From positions 1-17,811 of the forward strand of contig CAZZKE010000062.1 in assembly GCA_964655005.1 (NCBI GenBank): DNA of 17,811 nt. The letters run 5' to 3'. The notes beneath the pieces are model-generated. The model did not search any database. It worked only from the letters and a program-made list of their open reading frames with translations, and was not told the origin of the DNA. Position numbers and translations under genes: made by a program. Each line of letters opens with the position of its first letter. The first letter of the stretch is position 1. This stretch comes from CAZZKE01 sp964655005. Its GTDB lineage: Bacteria > Pseudomonadota > Alphaproteobacteria > Rhodospirillales > JABHCV01. This document shows, piece after piece, positions 5,535 to 13,708 of the stretch.

Positions 5535-8207
5535 ATGACAAAGTGGGCCTATTCATTCGGAAACGGCGAAGCCGACGGTAATGCCGGCCTGCAAAACCTG
5601 CTTGGTGGCAAGGGCGCCAACCTGGCGGAAATGAGCAGCCTGGGCCTGCCGGTGCCGCCCGGCTTCACCCTGACCACGGAAGTCTGCACCCACTATACCG
5701 GCCATGAAAATTGCTATCCCGCCGACCTCAAGGATCAGGTGAACATCGCCATGGCCGGAATCGAGACGGCCATGGGGCTCAAATTCGGCGATCCGGAAAA
5801 GGTCCTGCTGGTGTCGGTCAGGTCCGGCGCCAGGGCCTCCATGCCCGGCATGATGGATACCGTCCTGAATCTGGGCCTGAATGATGAAACCGTCGAGGGA
5901 CTGGCGCGAGACTCGGGCGATGAACGCTTCGCCTGGGATAGTTACCGCCGTTTTATCCAGATGTATGGCGATGTCGTGCTTGGCGTCGAACACCACAATT
6001 TCGAAGGCCTGCTGGAAGATCACAAGGACAGGACCGGGGTCGACCTGGATACGGATTTAGGCGCCGATGACTGGCGCGAACTTGTCGGCCAGTACAAGAA
6101 AATGGTCGAACGGGAACGCGGCGCGCCATTTCCGCAAGACCCGGCGGAACAGTTATGGGGCGCTATCGACGCGGTGTTTGGCTCGTGGATGAACAAGCGT
6201 GCCCAGACCTATCGCCGGCTGCATGAAATCCCGGAAAGCTGGGGCACGGCGGTCAACATCCAGGCCATGGTGTTTGGCAACATGGGAGACGACTGCGCCA
6301 CCGGCGTCGCCTTCACTCGCGACCCCGCCACCGGCGAAAATCTGTATTACGGCGAATTTCTGATTAACGCCCAGGGCGAAGACGTGGTCGCCGGCATTCG
6401 CACACCACAGTCACTGACCATTCAGGGCAAAGAGGCAAACGGCTCCGATTTGCCGTCCATGCAGGAAGCGATGCCGCAAACCTACGGCGAACTGGTTCAG
6501 GTGCGGGACCGCCTGGAAGCCCATTACAAAGATATGCAGGACATGGAATTTACCGTCCAGAAAGGCCATTTGTGGATGCTGCAAACCCGTAACGGCAAGC
6601 GGACCACCAAGGCGGCGCTGAAAATCGCCGTCGATATGGTCGATGAGGGACTGATCGAAAAATCCGAGGCCGTGGCGCGGATCGATCCCGGTCAGCTCGA
6701 CCAGCTTTTGCATCCGACGCTGGACCCCCACGCCGAACGCAATCTGCTGGCCACCGGCCTGCCGGCGTCGCCGGGCGCCGCCTCGGGCAAAGTGGTGTTC
6801 AGCGCCGAGGATGCCGAGGCCTTCAACGAACGGGGCGAAAAAAACACCATCCTGGTCAGAATCGAAACATCGCCGGAAGATATCGGCGGCATGCACGCCG
6901 CCAGGGGTATCCTGACGACCCGTGGCGGCATGACCAGCCACGCCGCCGTGGTCGCCCGCGGCATGGGAACACCGTGCGTTTCCGGGGCCGGATCGATCGA
7001 GGTCAATTACCGGGAAAAGACCTTGCAGGCGCTGGGCCAGGTCATCCACGAAGGCGACATTATAACCATCGACGGTTCCAGCGGCGAGGTCATGTTGGGC
7101 GCGGTTGCAACTGTTCAGCCGGAACTGTCGGGCGATTTTTCCAGACTGATGGTGTGGGTCGATGAAATCCGCAAGCTCGGCGTCCGGGCCAATGCCGAAA
7201 CTCCGCAAGATGCCGAAACCGCCCGTAAATTCGGTGCCGAGGGCATCGGTTTGTGCCGTACCGAGCATATGTTTTTCGACCCCGAACGGATCATTCATGT
7301 CCGCGAGATGATTGTCGCCAGGGATGAAACCAGCCGCCGCCGTGCACTCGATAAACTGCTGCCCTTTCAGCGCCGGGACTTTATCGACCTGTTCAGGATC
7401 ATGGACGGCCTGCCGGTAACGATTCGCCTGCTCGACCCGCCCCTGCACGAATTCCTGCCGCACAGCGAACAGGAAATGACGGAAGTGGCCGAAGCCGCCG
7501 GGGTCGACCTGGCCCATGTCAAGGCCCGCGCGGCGCAACTGCATGAATTCAATCCGATGCTGGGCCACCGGGGCTGCCGGTTGGGCGTCACCTACCCGGA
7601 AATCTATGAAATGCAGGTCCGCGCGATTTTCGAGGCGGCCATTGACGTCGCCGCAGACGGCCTGAATGTCCACCCGGAAGTGATGATCCCGCTGGTCGCC
7701 ATGAAGCCCGAACTAGACCGCATGAAAGCGCTGGTTGACCGCATCGCGAAAACCGTCATGGAAGAAAAAGGCGCCCGGGTAGATTACCTGGTCGGCACCA
7801 TGATAGAACTGCCACGCGCCGCGCTAAGGGCCGGCGAACTGGCGGAAACAGCCGAATTTTTCAGCTTCGGCACCAATGATCTGACGCAAACCACGCTCGG
7901 CCTGTCACGGGACGACGCCGGGCCGTTTATTCAAATCTATCAGGATAAAGGCGTGCTGGACGCCGACCCTTTCGTCACCATCGATCAGCAGGGCGTCGGC
8001 GAACTGGTGGCCCTGGCGGTGGAACGCGGCCGCGCCGCCCGCCCCGGAATCAAGCTGGGAATTTGCGGCGAACATGGCGGCGACCCGGCGTCGGTGGCGT
8101 TTTTCCATGGGCTGGGGCTCGATTACGTGTCCTGCTCTCCGTACCGCGTCCCCATCGCCCGCCTGGCGGCGGCGCAGGCCAGTATCAGGTTGGCGAGCGC
8201 CGAATGA
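5535..8207 (+). CDS. ppdK: Pyruvate, phosphate dikinase
   Basis: An 890-residue enzyme that reversibly converts pyruvate, ATP and phosphate to phosphoenolpyruvate, AMP and diphosphate in the cytoplasm, linking glycolysis and gluconeogenesis. Domains in order: an N-terminal ATP-grasp region (LLGGKGANLAEM near residue 20, SVRSGARASMPGMMDTVLNLG near 95), the phosphohistidine swivelling domain with GGMTSHAAVVARGMG and His469, and the C-terminal TIM-barrel PEP/pyruvate domain with GEGIGLCRTEHMFF and the catalytic Cys844 in GICGEHGGDP. It is complete and of family-typical length. The ATG at 5535 lies 14 bases after glyS, with GAGGGA overlapping the glyS stop region. The last 23 bases overlap the end of the convergent methyltransferase gene. 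Confidence 0.97.
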   Translation: MTKWAYSFGNGEADGNAGLQNLLGGKGANLAEMSSLGLPVPPGFTLTTEVCTHYTGHENCYPADLKDQVNIAMAGIETAMGLKFGDPEKVLLVSVRSGARASMPGMMDTVLNLGLNDETVEGLARDSGDERFAWDSYRRFIQMYGDVVLGVEHHNFEGLLEDHKDRTGVDLDTDLGADDWRELVGQYKKMVERERGAPFPQDPAEQLWGAIDAVFGSWMNKRAQTYRRLHEIPESWGTAVNIQAMVFGNMGDDCATGVAFTRDPATGENLYYGEFLINAQGEDVVAGIRTPQSLTIQGKEANGSDLPSMQEAMPQTYGELVQVRDRLEAHYKDMQDMEFTVQKGHLWMLQTRNGKRTTKAALKIAVDMVDEGLIEKSEAVARIDPGQLDQLLHPTLDPHAERNLLATGLPASPGAASGKVVFSAEDAEAFNERGEKNTILVRIETSPEDIGGMHAARGILTTRGGMTSHAAVVARGMGTPCVSGAGSIEVNYREKTLQALGQVIHEGDIITIDGSSGEVMLGAVATVQPELSGDFSRLMVWVDEIRKLGVRANAETPQDAETARKFGAEGIGLCRTEHMFFDPERIIHVREMIVARDETSRRRALDKLLPFQRRDFIDLFRIMDGLPVTIRLLDPPLHEFLPHSEQEMTEVAEAAGVDLAHVKARAAQLHEFNPMLGHRGCRLGVTYPEIYEMQVRAIFEAAIDVAADGLNVHPEVMIPLVAMKPELDRMKALVDRIAKTVMEEKGARVDYLVGTMIELPRAALRAGELAETAEFFSFGTNDLTQTTLGLSRDDAGPFIQIYQDKGVLDADPFVTIDQQGVGELVALAVERGRAARPGIKLGICGEHGGDPASVAFFHGLGLDYVSCSPYRVPIARLAAAQASIRLASAE

Positions 8208-8829
8208 AGATCGTCCACTCGTCGAGCGGATAATCCTCGATCAGGGTTATATCGGACGAAAACCGGGCGCAGTATTCGAGAAATTCCTGGGAATCGGCGT
8301 AGTACAAGCCATCCAGTCGCTTGCGATGGTGCTTGGCCAGCATGTTGAACGCCAGCCCCTTGCCGGCGCCGGGCCAAAGCTGCGCCAGGCTGGTCTTGAC
8401 GAAATCGGTCCAGCGCCGGTGCTCGACATCTATATGCAGATTATATGTTCCCGACACGAAGATAAAATCGGTCGTCCGCAAGGGGCGATCCGTAACCTGG
8501 AAAGTCGCCCGGCTGTCGCCGATACGTTCCCGCGCCAGGGCGATCATGTCGGAGGAAATATCATAACCGAAATATTCAAATTGCGGCATTTGCGGCAGGG
8601 CCGCCAGGAAATCGAAGAATGCGCCATAGCCGCAGCCCAGATCGCCGATGGTTATGGCGGCAGTACCGGGCGTGTCGTCCAGGATACCGGCAAGCACTTC
8701 GAATCGCAGCCGCTGGCCATCCCGGTCTTTCCACAAAACCCCCGCCGGGGTGGCGCCGTATTGCCGTACACGCTGGCTGAATACCCCTGACAGCCGATAC
8801 AGAAATGCCGGTGTTTCATCCGGGTTCAT
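8185..8829 (-). CDS. Class I SAM-dependent methyltransferase, substrate unknown
   Basis: A 214-residue Rossmann-fold methyltransferase. Motif I is GDLGCGYG (residues 62-69), and the acidic residue ending strand 2 is in YFGYDIS (about 86-92). An N-terminal helix-rich part (FLYRLSGVFSQRVRQYG) precedes the fold. There is no NPPY and no membrane segment. I cannot assign a substrate; a small-molecule or protein target is equally possible. Its ATG comes 3 bases after the ygfZ stop and a GGAG lies inside the end of ygfZ, so it is translationally coupled to that gene. Its last 23 bases overlap the 3' end of ppdK on the opposite strand. Confidence 0.85.
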   Translation of the reverse strand: MNPDETPAFLYRLSGVFSQRVRQYGATPAGVLWKDRDGQRLRFEVLAGILDDTPGTAAITIGDLGCGYGAFFDFLAALPQMPQFEYFGYDISSDMIALARERIGDSRATFQVTDRPLRTTDFIFVSGTYNLHIDVEHRRWTDFVKTSLAQLWPGAGKGLAFNMLAKHHRKRLDGLYYADSQEFLEYCARFSSDITLIEDYPLDEWTIFIRRSPT

Positions 8830-8832
8830 TCG

Positions 8833-9744
8833 CTACTCCGGCTCGGGAAATACCGCCCAGGCCGGTTTTTCCGGCACTATTGTCGTATCTCCGGCCATGA
8901 ACGGTTCGCCGCCGGCGGCCATGTCGCGAAACGGTTGCAGACGGATCAGCGCCAGTCCCCGGTCTTCCCAAATGGTTCTGACTTCCCCGGCATCGGCGCC
9001 GTTGTACAGAATTTTAGCCCCTGGCTCGGGGGCCGGGCCTTCGATGCGGATCGGCATCAGGCGTTTTTTAACCAATCCCCGGTAATGGGTTCGCGCGGTC
9101 AGTTCCTGGCCCATGTAACAGCCCTTGTCCCAATCGACACCGTGCAATTCGGCGAAGCCGTTTTCCAGCAGAATCGCCTTGTCGACAACCATGTCGCGGC
9201 TGCCGTCGGGCAGGCCGTTGGTCAGCCGCAGACGTTCGTAATCGGCTGCCTGGCCGGCCCCGAAACCGGCATTTTCCAGCACGGCTTCGGCTTCCTGCCG
9301 GGGCAAAACGGCGCGCCCGCCCATGGCCGCCAGACGGGGATCTATATAGGCGATGCCACCGGCTAACGGGGCGGTCGCCCCTTCGGCATTTTCCAGCCCC
9401 AGGGCGGTCGCGACGCCGCCGCCAATCAGGGCGGCGACAGACAGTTCCGGCGTGCGGTCCGATATTTCGACCCTGGCACGCAGTCTGTACATGGACAGTT
9501 TAGCCATAAACTCTTTCAGGCGGTCCAGTTCGCAGTCGATTAGCAAGCCATGGGCGGATCGGATCAGGAAAAAGTCATACTGAAATTTTCCCTGCGGGGT
9601 CAGCAACGCGGCGTACAGGGTGTTTTCCGCATCGGCCTTGCAAACGTCGTTGGAAATCAGCCCCTGTAAAAAATCCCCGGCATCCTCGCCACCGAGTTCA
9701 ATCAGGCCACGCTTTTCGAGTATGATGTATGCTGAATCGGTCAT
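8833..9744 (-). CDS. ygfZ: Folate-binding protein YgfZ
   Basis: A 303-residue member of the YgfZ/GcvT-like family, tetrahydrofolate-binding proteins that help maintain certain iron-sulfur enzymes, including the tRNA methylthiotransferase MiaB in Escherichia coli. The family signature KGCYMGQE is at residues 207-214 with the conserved Cys209, followed by TARTHYRG. The N-terminal segment LGGEDAGDFLQGLISNDV also fits. The C-terminus carries the usual small beta-barrel region. The ATG at 9744 starts the conserved N-terminus directly but has no strong Shine-Dalgarno sequence. It is the first gene of a two-gene minus-strand unit, divergent from the glycosyltransferase unit. I saw no confident promoter for it in the 117-base gap. 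Confidence 0.93.
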   Translation of the reverse strand: MTDSAYIILEKRGLIELGGEDAGDFLQGLISNDVCKADAENTLYAALLTPQGKFQYDFFLIRSAHGLLIDCELDRLKEFMAKLSMYRLRARVEISDRTPELSVAALIGGGVATALGLENAEGATAPLAGGIAYIDPRLAAMGGRAVLPRQEAEAVLENAGFGAGQAADYERLRLTNGLPDGSRDMVVDKAILLENGFAELHGVDWDKGCYMGQELTARTHYRGLVKKRLMPIRIEGPAPEPGAKILYNGADAGEVRTIWEDRGLALIRLQPFRDMAAGGEPFMAGDTTIVPEKPAWAVFPEPE

Positions 9745-9804
9745 ATTGTGCCGTAGTGTCCGTAAATGAAAAACAGATTGTCATAGAATTGGGGGGGAAT
9801 AACC

Positions 9805-9824
9805 CTTTTGGCAAGCCCCAAAAG
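9805..9824. repeat. Inverted repeat in divergent intergenic region
   Basis: A perfect 7-bp inverted repeat (CTTTTGG at 9805-9811, CCAAAAG at 9818-9824) with a 6-base spacer. It lies between ygfZ and the first glycosyltransferase gene, 25 bases upstream of the TATAAA at 9849, so it adjoins the expected -35 position. It has no T-run, so a terminator is unlikely. It could be an operator for a dimeric regulator or an RNA hairpin; the sequence does not decide. Confidence 0.4.
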
Positions 9825-9848
9825 CTAGGCAACACCCTTCGCCGGACG

Positions 9849-9854
9849 TATAAA
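9849..9854 (+). promoter_or_regulatory. Candidate -10 element just before glycosyltransferase unit
   Basis: TATAAA sits 7 bases before the ATG at 9862, so transcription from it would start at or within a base or two of the start codon. The start codon has no Shine-Dalgarno sequence upstream, which agrees with a leaderless message. No good -35 hexamer is visible at the right distance (about 9826-9831), so the element is weak or activator-dependent if real. A TTGTCA at 9778-9783 has no well-placed -10 partner. Confidence 0.35.
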
Positions 9855-9861
9855 TCTAACT

Positions 9862-10821
9862 ATGAAGATTCTTTTCATCACCTCGACCAGGGTCGGTGAC
9901 GCCGTCCTGTCGACCGGGCTTCTGGATTACCTGACCGGCTTGAACCCGGGGGCGGAAATAACCGTCGCCTGCGGCCCTGCTGCGGCGCCCCTGTTTGCCA
10001 CGGTGCCCGGCCTGGAACGGATTATTGTGCTCGACAAGATGGCCTTTTCCCTGCATTGGCTGCGGTTGTGGGCGCTTGGTATTGGCCGGTTCTGGGATAT
10101 GGTCGTCGATCTTCGCAAGTCACCCATGTATTACCTGCTGGCGGCCCGCAAACGGGTCCGGCTGGGCCGGAGCGACCGGGGCCTGCACCGGGTCCAACAA
10201 CTGGCCGAGGTTCTGGGTAAAAGCGACGATCCGCCGTTTCCCCGGTTGTGGCTGACCCCGGCGCTGGCGGCGAAAGCCCGGCGGCTGATCGCCGATGGCG
10301 GGCCGGTTCTGGCCATCGGGCCGACCGCCAATTGGCGGGCCAAAACCTGGCGCAGCGAACATTTCAACGAATTGATCGAACGGCTGACGGGGCCTGACGG
10401 AATCATGCCGGACGCCCGGGTGGCGATTTTCGGCAGAGACGACGAAAGACCGACGGTGTTGCGCCTGATCCAGTCCATCCCAACGGAACGGCGGATCGAT
10501 CTGGTCGGCCATCTCGATCTGATGGAAGCCTATGCCTGCCTGACCCGGTGCCGGCTTTTTATCGGCAATGATTCAGGGTTGATGCATCTGGCGGCGGCCT
10601 CGGGCATCCCGACGCTGGGCCTGTTCGGGCCGACACCGAAAGAACAGTACGCGCCCTGGGGCGATCACTGCCGGGTCGTTTCGACAACGGTGCCATTCGC
10701 CAAAATTTTTCCGGAAAATTTCGATCATGTGAATTCCGACAGCCTGATGGACAGCCTGTCAGTTGACGATGTCGAAACGGCGGCCCGGAAACTGTGGCGG
10801 CAGCAGGATCAGACGGCATGA
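9862..10821 (+). CDS. GT9 glycosyltransferase (ADP-heptose transferase-like)
   Basis: A 319-residue GT-B fold enzyme of glycosyltransferase family 9, the family of the LPS inner-core heptosyltransferases WaaC, WaaF and WaaQ. It would transfer a sugar from a nucleotide donor (typically ADP-heptose) to nascent core at the cytoplasmic face of the inner membrane. The N-terminus MKILFITSTRVGDAVLSTG is the characteristic family start with the GD motif. TANWRAKTW (Lys161) and GNDSGLMHLAAA (about 235-246, Asp237) are the donor-site motifs. There is no signal peptide or transmembrane helix. It heads a plus-strand unit and its stop overlaps the next start in ATGA. The exact sugar cannot be told from sequence. 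Confidence 0.9.
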   Translation: MKILFITSTRVGDAVLSTGLLDYLTGLNPGAEITVACGPAAAPLFATVPGLERIIVLDKMAFSLHWLRLWALGIGRFWDMVVDLRKSPMYYLLAARKRVRLGRSDRGLHRVQQLAEVLGKSDDPPFPRLWLTPALAAKARRLIADGGPVLAIGPTANWRAKTWRSEHFNELIERLTGPDGIMPDARVAIFGRDDERPTVLRLIQSIPTERRIDLVGHLDLMEAYACLTRCRLFIGNDSGLMHLAAASGIPTLGLFGPTPKEQYAPWGDHCRVVSTTVPFAKIFPENFDHVNSDSLMDSLSVDDVETAARKLWRQQDQTA

Positions 10822-11594
10822 CTTCGCAGCCCCCGACCGCGCCCGTGCTATCGGCCCTGATTACCGTCCGGAACGAAGAAAGACAACTGGCCGATTGCCT
10901 GGAAACGCTGGCCTTCGCCGATGAAATCGTCGTCGTCCTGGATAAATGCACGGATCGCTCGAAGGCTATTGCGACCGGATTTACCGACCGTATACTGGAA
11001 GGCGAATGGCAGAAAGAAGGCCCCCGGCGCAATGCCGGAATAGAGCATTGCCGGGGCCGGTGGATATTCGAAATCGATGCCGACGAGCGGACGCCGCAAG
11101 CCCTGGCCGAGGAAATTCGCGATACCGTCACGACCTCAAGCCATGACTGGCACGAAATACCGGTCGATAATTATATCGGCGACCGGCTGGTCCGGTGGGG
11201 CTGGGGCGCGTCGTTCGGCAAGGCCGCTTATCCGGGCCTGTTTCGCAACGGGGTCAAGAAATGGGGTGGGCAAAGGGTCCATCCGGCCCTGCAATGGTCC
11301 GGCAAAAAGGGCCGCATGCTGAACAACCGGCTGGATCATTATGTCGACCGTAATTTATCGGGCCTGATCCGCAAGCTGGATTACTATTCCACGGCCAGGG
11401 CGCAGGACCTGCGCGAGGCCGGTGAAACCTGGGGCTCGACGGCGACCAACCTTAGGCGGTTTTTCTCGCGGTTCATCAAGTGCTACTTTTTCCGCAAGGG
11501 GTTTCGGGAAGGCGGTTACGGGCTGGCGATCGCCATCCTGGCCGGGCTATACCCCCTGCTGTCACACCTGAAGGCGAAACTGGAGACCGATTAG
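10818..11594 (+). CDS. GT2 glycosyltransferase (WaaE/KdtX-like)
   Basis: A 258-residue inverting GT-A glycosyltransferase of family 2. The N-terminal strand with LSALITVRNEERQLADCLETL and the donor-binding DADE (residues 87-90, metal-coordinating DXD type) are clear. The short length and the LDKCTDRSKAIA segment resemble the WaaE/KdtX group that adds glucose or another hexose to the LPS inner core. The basic C-terminal region (about 210-250, including a hydrophobic stretch near YGLAIAILAGLYPLL) may be a membrane-surface anchor. The start was taken at the ATGA overlap with the GT9 gene; a reading from 10794 would extend into that gene. Donor and acceptor are unknown. Confidence 0.88.
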   Translation: MTSQPPTAPVLSALITVRNEERQLADCLETLAFADEIVVVLDKCTDRSKAIATGFTDRILEGEWQKEGPRRNAGIEHCRGRWIFEIDADERTPQALAEEIRDTVTTSSHDWHEIPVDNYIGDRLVRWGWGASFGKAAYPGLFRNGVKKWGGQRVHPALQWSGKKGRMLNNRLDHYVDRNLSGLIRKLDYYSTARAQDLREAGETWGSTATNLRRFFSRFIKCYFFRKGFREGGYGLAIAILAGLYPLLSHLKAKLETD

Positions 11595-12647
11595 GTGGCG
11601 CTGATTGTCCTGGCCGATGACGGCATCGAATTCGATGGCGCAACACCCGAGCGCGGCCCCCTGGGCGGCGTCGAATCGTCGGTTGTCAACCTGATGGAAG
11701 AACTGGCCGGGCGCGGCCACCAGGTCAAGGTGCGCAATATGTGCCGGGCGCCGGTAATTCATAACGGCGTCGATTGGGCGCCGCTTCATGACGGCGGCGC
11801 CTACGCCAACATGCCCGAACATGCCGACCTGTATATCGCCAACCGGGGCGACCGGCTGATAAACCTGATGCCGGCGGCGCGGCGGACCGTATTCTGGATC
11901 CATAATCCCGCCGGCTACCTGCTGAAGTGGCGTTATCTCAGGAAATTGTGGCGGGTGCGACCGGCCATTGTTTTCATCGGCGATTATCACGCGACCACTT
12001 ATCCGGCGTGGGCGCCGGGCGGCGAGCGCGTGGTTATTCCCTATGGTATTCCGGATATGTTTCGAAATGCCGCTCCCAACGACACCACTCCCGAACCCCG
12101 GGCGGTGTTTACCTCGAACCCGCTGCGCTCGCTCGACTGGCTGCTGGACCGCTGGTGCGAGGATATCCGGCCACGGGTGCCCGGCGCCCAATTGCATGTT
12201 TTTTCCGGCGCCGCCACTTATGGCTCGGTCGGCGACGGCAAGGCGCAACAGATGGCCGCCGTACTTGAGCGCGCCCGCGGCCTTGGCGACCGGGGTGTGG
12301 TCCTGCGCGGACCGGTGGCCAAGGCGCAACTGGTCGAGGAATTTCGCCAGGCGCGGGTCCTGCTGTATCGCGGCGACCTTAACGAAACATTCTGTCTGGC
12401 GGTCGGCGAGGCGCAGGCCATGGGGGTTCCCGCCGTGGTCGAAAACCTGGGTTCGGTCGGCGAAAGGGTGGTTGACGGCAGCACCGGTTTCGTAGTCGAA
12501 AACGATGCCGAATTTTGCCGCTCGGCGGAACGCTTGCTAAGCGACGATGAACTGTGGCAAAGCCATCATCAAGGAGCGCTTGACCGGCAACGCCGCTGGG
12601 GTTGGCCGGAGGCCGCCGGTGAATTCGAGAAATTGATAGTCCAGTAA
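11595..12647 (+). CDS. GT4 family glycosyltransferase
   Basis: A 350-residue retaining GT-B glycosyltransferase. The N-terminal domain shows the glycine-rich acceptor-side loop LGGVESSVVNL (Gly24-Gly25), and the C-terminal domain has the EX7E motif (Glu264 and Glu272 in NETFCLAVGEAQAMGVP) that binds the nucleotide sugar in family 4. The start is a GTG placed immediately after the TAG of the preceding gene, with GGAG about 9 bases upstream inside that gene, so translation is coupled with zero spacing. It is probably a lipopolysaccharide or other envelope-glycan enzyme from its neighbours. The specific sugar is not predictable. Confidence 0.88.
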   Translation: MALIVLADDGIEFDGATPERGPLGGVESSVVNLMEELAGRGHQVKVRNMCRAPVIHNGVDWAPLHDGGAYANMPEHADLYIANRGDRLINLMPAARRTVFWIHNPAGYLLKWRYLRKLWRVRPAIVFIGDYHATTYPAWAPGGERVVIPYGIPDMFRNAAPNDTTPEPRAVFTSNPLRSLDWLLDRWCEDIRPRVPGAQLHVFSGAATYGSVGDGKAQQMAAVLERARGLGDRGVVLRGPVAKAQLVEEFRQARVLLYRGDLNETFCLAVGEAQAMGVPAVVENLGSVGERVVDGSTGFVVENDAEFCRSAERLLSDDELWQSHHQGALDRQRRWGWPEAAGEFEKLIVQ

Positions 12648-12671
12648 CCAAAAATCGGAATAAAAAAAATA

Positions 12672-13700
12672 ATGCGTGTAATGCAAGTAATGGCCGGGGC
12701 CGAATATGGCGGAGCGGAGGCTTTTTTTACCCGTCTGGTAATTGCGCTCCGGCGGGCCAGGCTGCACCAGCGGGTGATTATCCGGACCAATGCCCGGCGC
12801 GCCGAGCAGTTGCGCCAGGGCGGGCTGGAGCCGGTCGAACTGGCTTTTCGCGGCGCCCTGGACCTGTCGGCCAAACTTAGCCTGCGCCGGGAAGTGGCGT
12901 CTTTCAAGCCCGATGTGGTGATGACCTGGATGAACCGGGCGACGGCCATGGCGCCGGCCGGTAATTTCGTCCATGTCGCCCGGCTGGGCGGCTATTACGA
13001 CCTTAAATATTATCAAAAATGCGACCATCTGGTCGGCAATACGGTGGATATCGTCGATTATCTGGCCGGCCAGGGATGGCCCGCCGAAAAGGCCCACTAC
13101 CTGCCTAACTTCGTCAGCGCCGAACCCGCCCCCGCCGTCGCCAGAGAGGGCCTTTACACGCCGCCGGACGCGCCCTTGCTGCTGGCCATGGGCCGCCTGC
13201 ATGAAAACAAGGCCTTCGATGTCCTGATCGAGGCCATGACCCGGGTGCCGGACGCCTACCTGTGGCTGGCCGGCGAAGGGCCGGAGCGCGAGATGCTGGA
13301 AAAACTGGCCGAAAAAAAGGGCGTCAAGCCGCGCATTCGTTTCCTCGGCTGGCGCCAGGACACCGCCGCCCTGCTGGCCGCCTGCGACCTGTTTGTATGC
13401 CCATCCCGGCACGAGCCGCTGGGCAACGTGGTGGTCGAGGCCTGGGCGCAAAAAGTGCCGGTGGTGGCCGCCGACAGTCTCGGTCCGGGGGTGCTGATAG
13501 AAGATGGTGTCAACGGTGTGCTGGCGCCGATCAACGAGCCGGGTTCGCTGGCCCTGGCCATCCGCGGCATGCTCGACAACAATGTCCGGCGGGGTGAAAT
13601 CGCGGCCGCCGGATATGCCTCATACAGTAAAAAATTTACCGAGGAAATTGTCGTCGGCGAGTACCTGGAATTCTTCGACAGCCTGGTGGCAAAGGAGTAG
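12672..13700 (+). CDS. GT4 family glycosyltransferase (WaaG-like)
   Basis: A 342-residue GT-B glycosyltransferase. The N-terminus MRVMQVMAGAEYGGAEAFF has the GGAE loop of family 4. LAMGRLHENKAFDVLIEA opens the C-terminal donor domain, and the EX7E motif is Glu248 and Glu256 in HEPLGNVVVEAWA. It resembles the core glucosyltransferase WaaG group. It starts 24 bases after the previous gene; this gap is AT-rich, with a run of eight A (12662-12669) just before the ATG and only a weak GGAA ribosome-binding site. In-frame ATG codons at 12681 and 12690 are possible alternatives, but the first keeps the whole first beta strand. Substrates are not predictable. Confidence 0.88.
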   Translation: MRVMQVMAGAEYGGAEAFFTRLVIALRRARLHQRVIIRTNARRAEQLRQGGLEPVELAFRGALDLSAKLSLRREVASFKPDVVMTWMNRATAMAPAGNFVHVARLGGYYDLKYYQKCDHLVGNTVDIVDYLAGQGWPAEKAHYLPNFVSAEPAPAVAREGLYTPPDAPLLLAMGRLHENKAFDVLIEAMTRVPDAYLWLAGEGPEREMLEKLAEKKGVKPRIRFLGWRQDTAALLAACDLFVCPSRHEPLGNVVVEAWAQKVPVVAADSLGPGVLIEDGVNGVLAPINEPGSLALAIRGMLDNNVRRGEIAAAGYASYSKKFTEEIVVGEYLEFFDSLVAKE

Positions 13701-13708
13701 TCCCGGCC

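Noticed and set aside
6411..7673. A 420-codon minus-strand open frame inside ppdK
   Set aside because: It is the mirror frame of a complete, conserved enzyme, with no start-site signal or recognisable domain.
12633..12661. Internal promoter (TTGATA plus an AT-rich -10) before the second GT4 gene
   Set aside because: No hexamer at the right distance resembles a -10. The AT-richness is mostly the A8 run.
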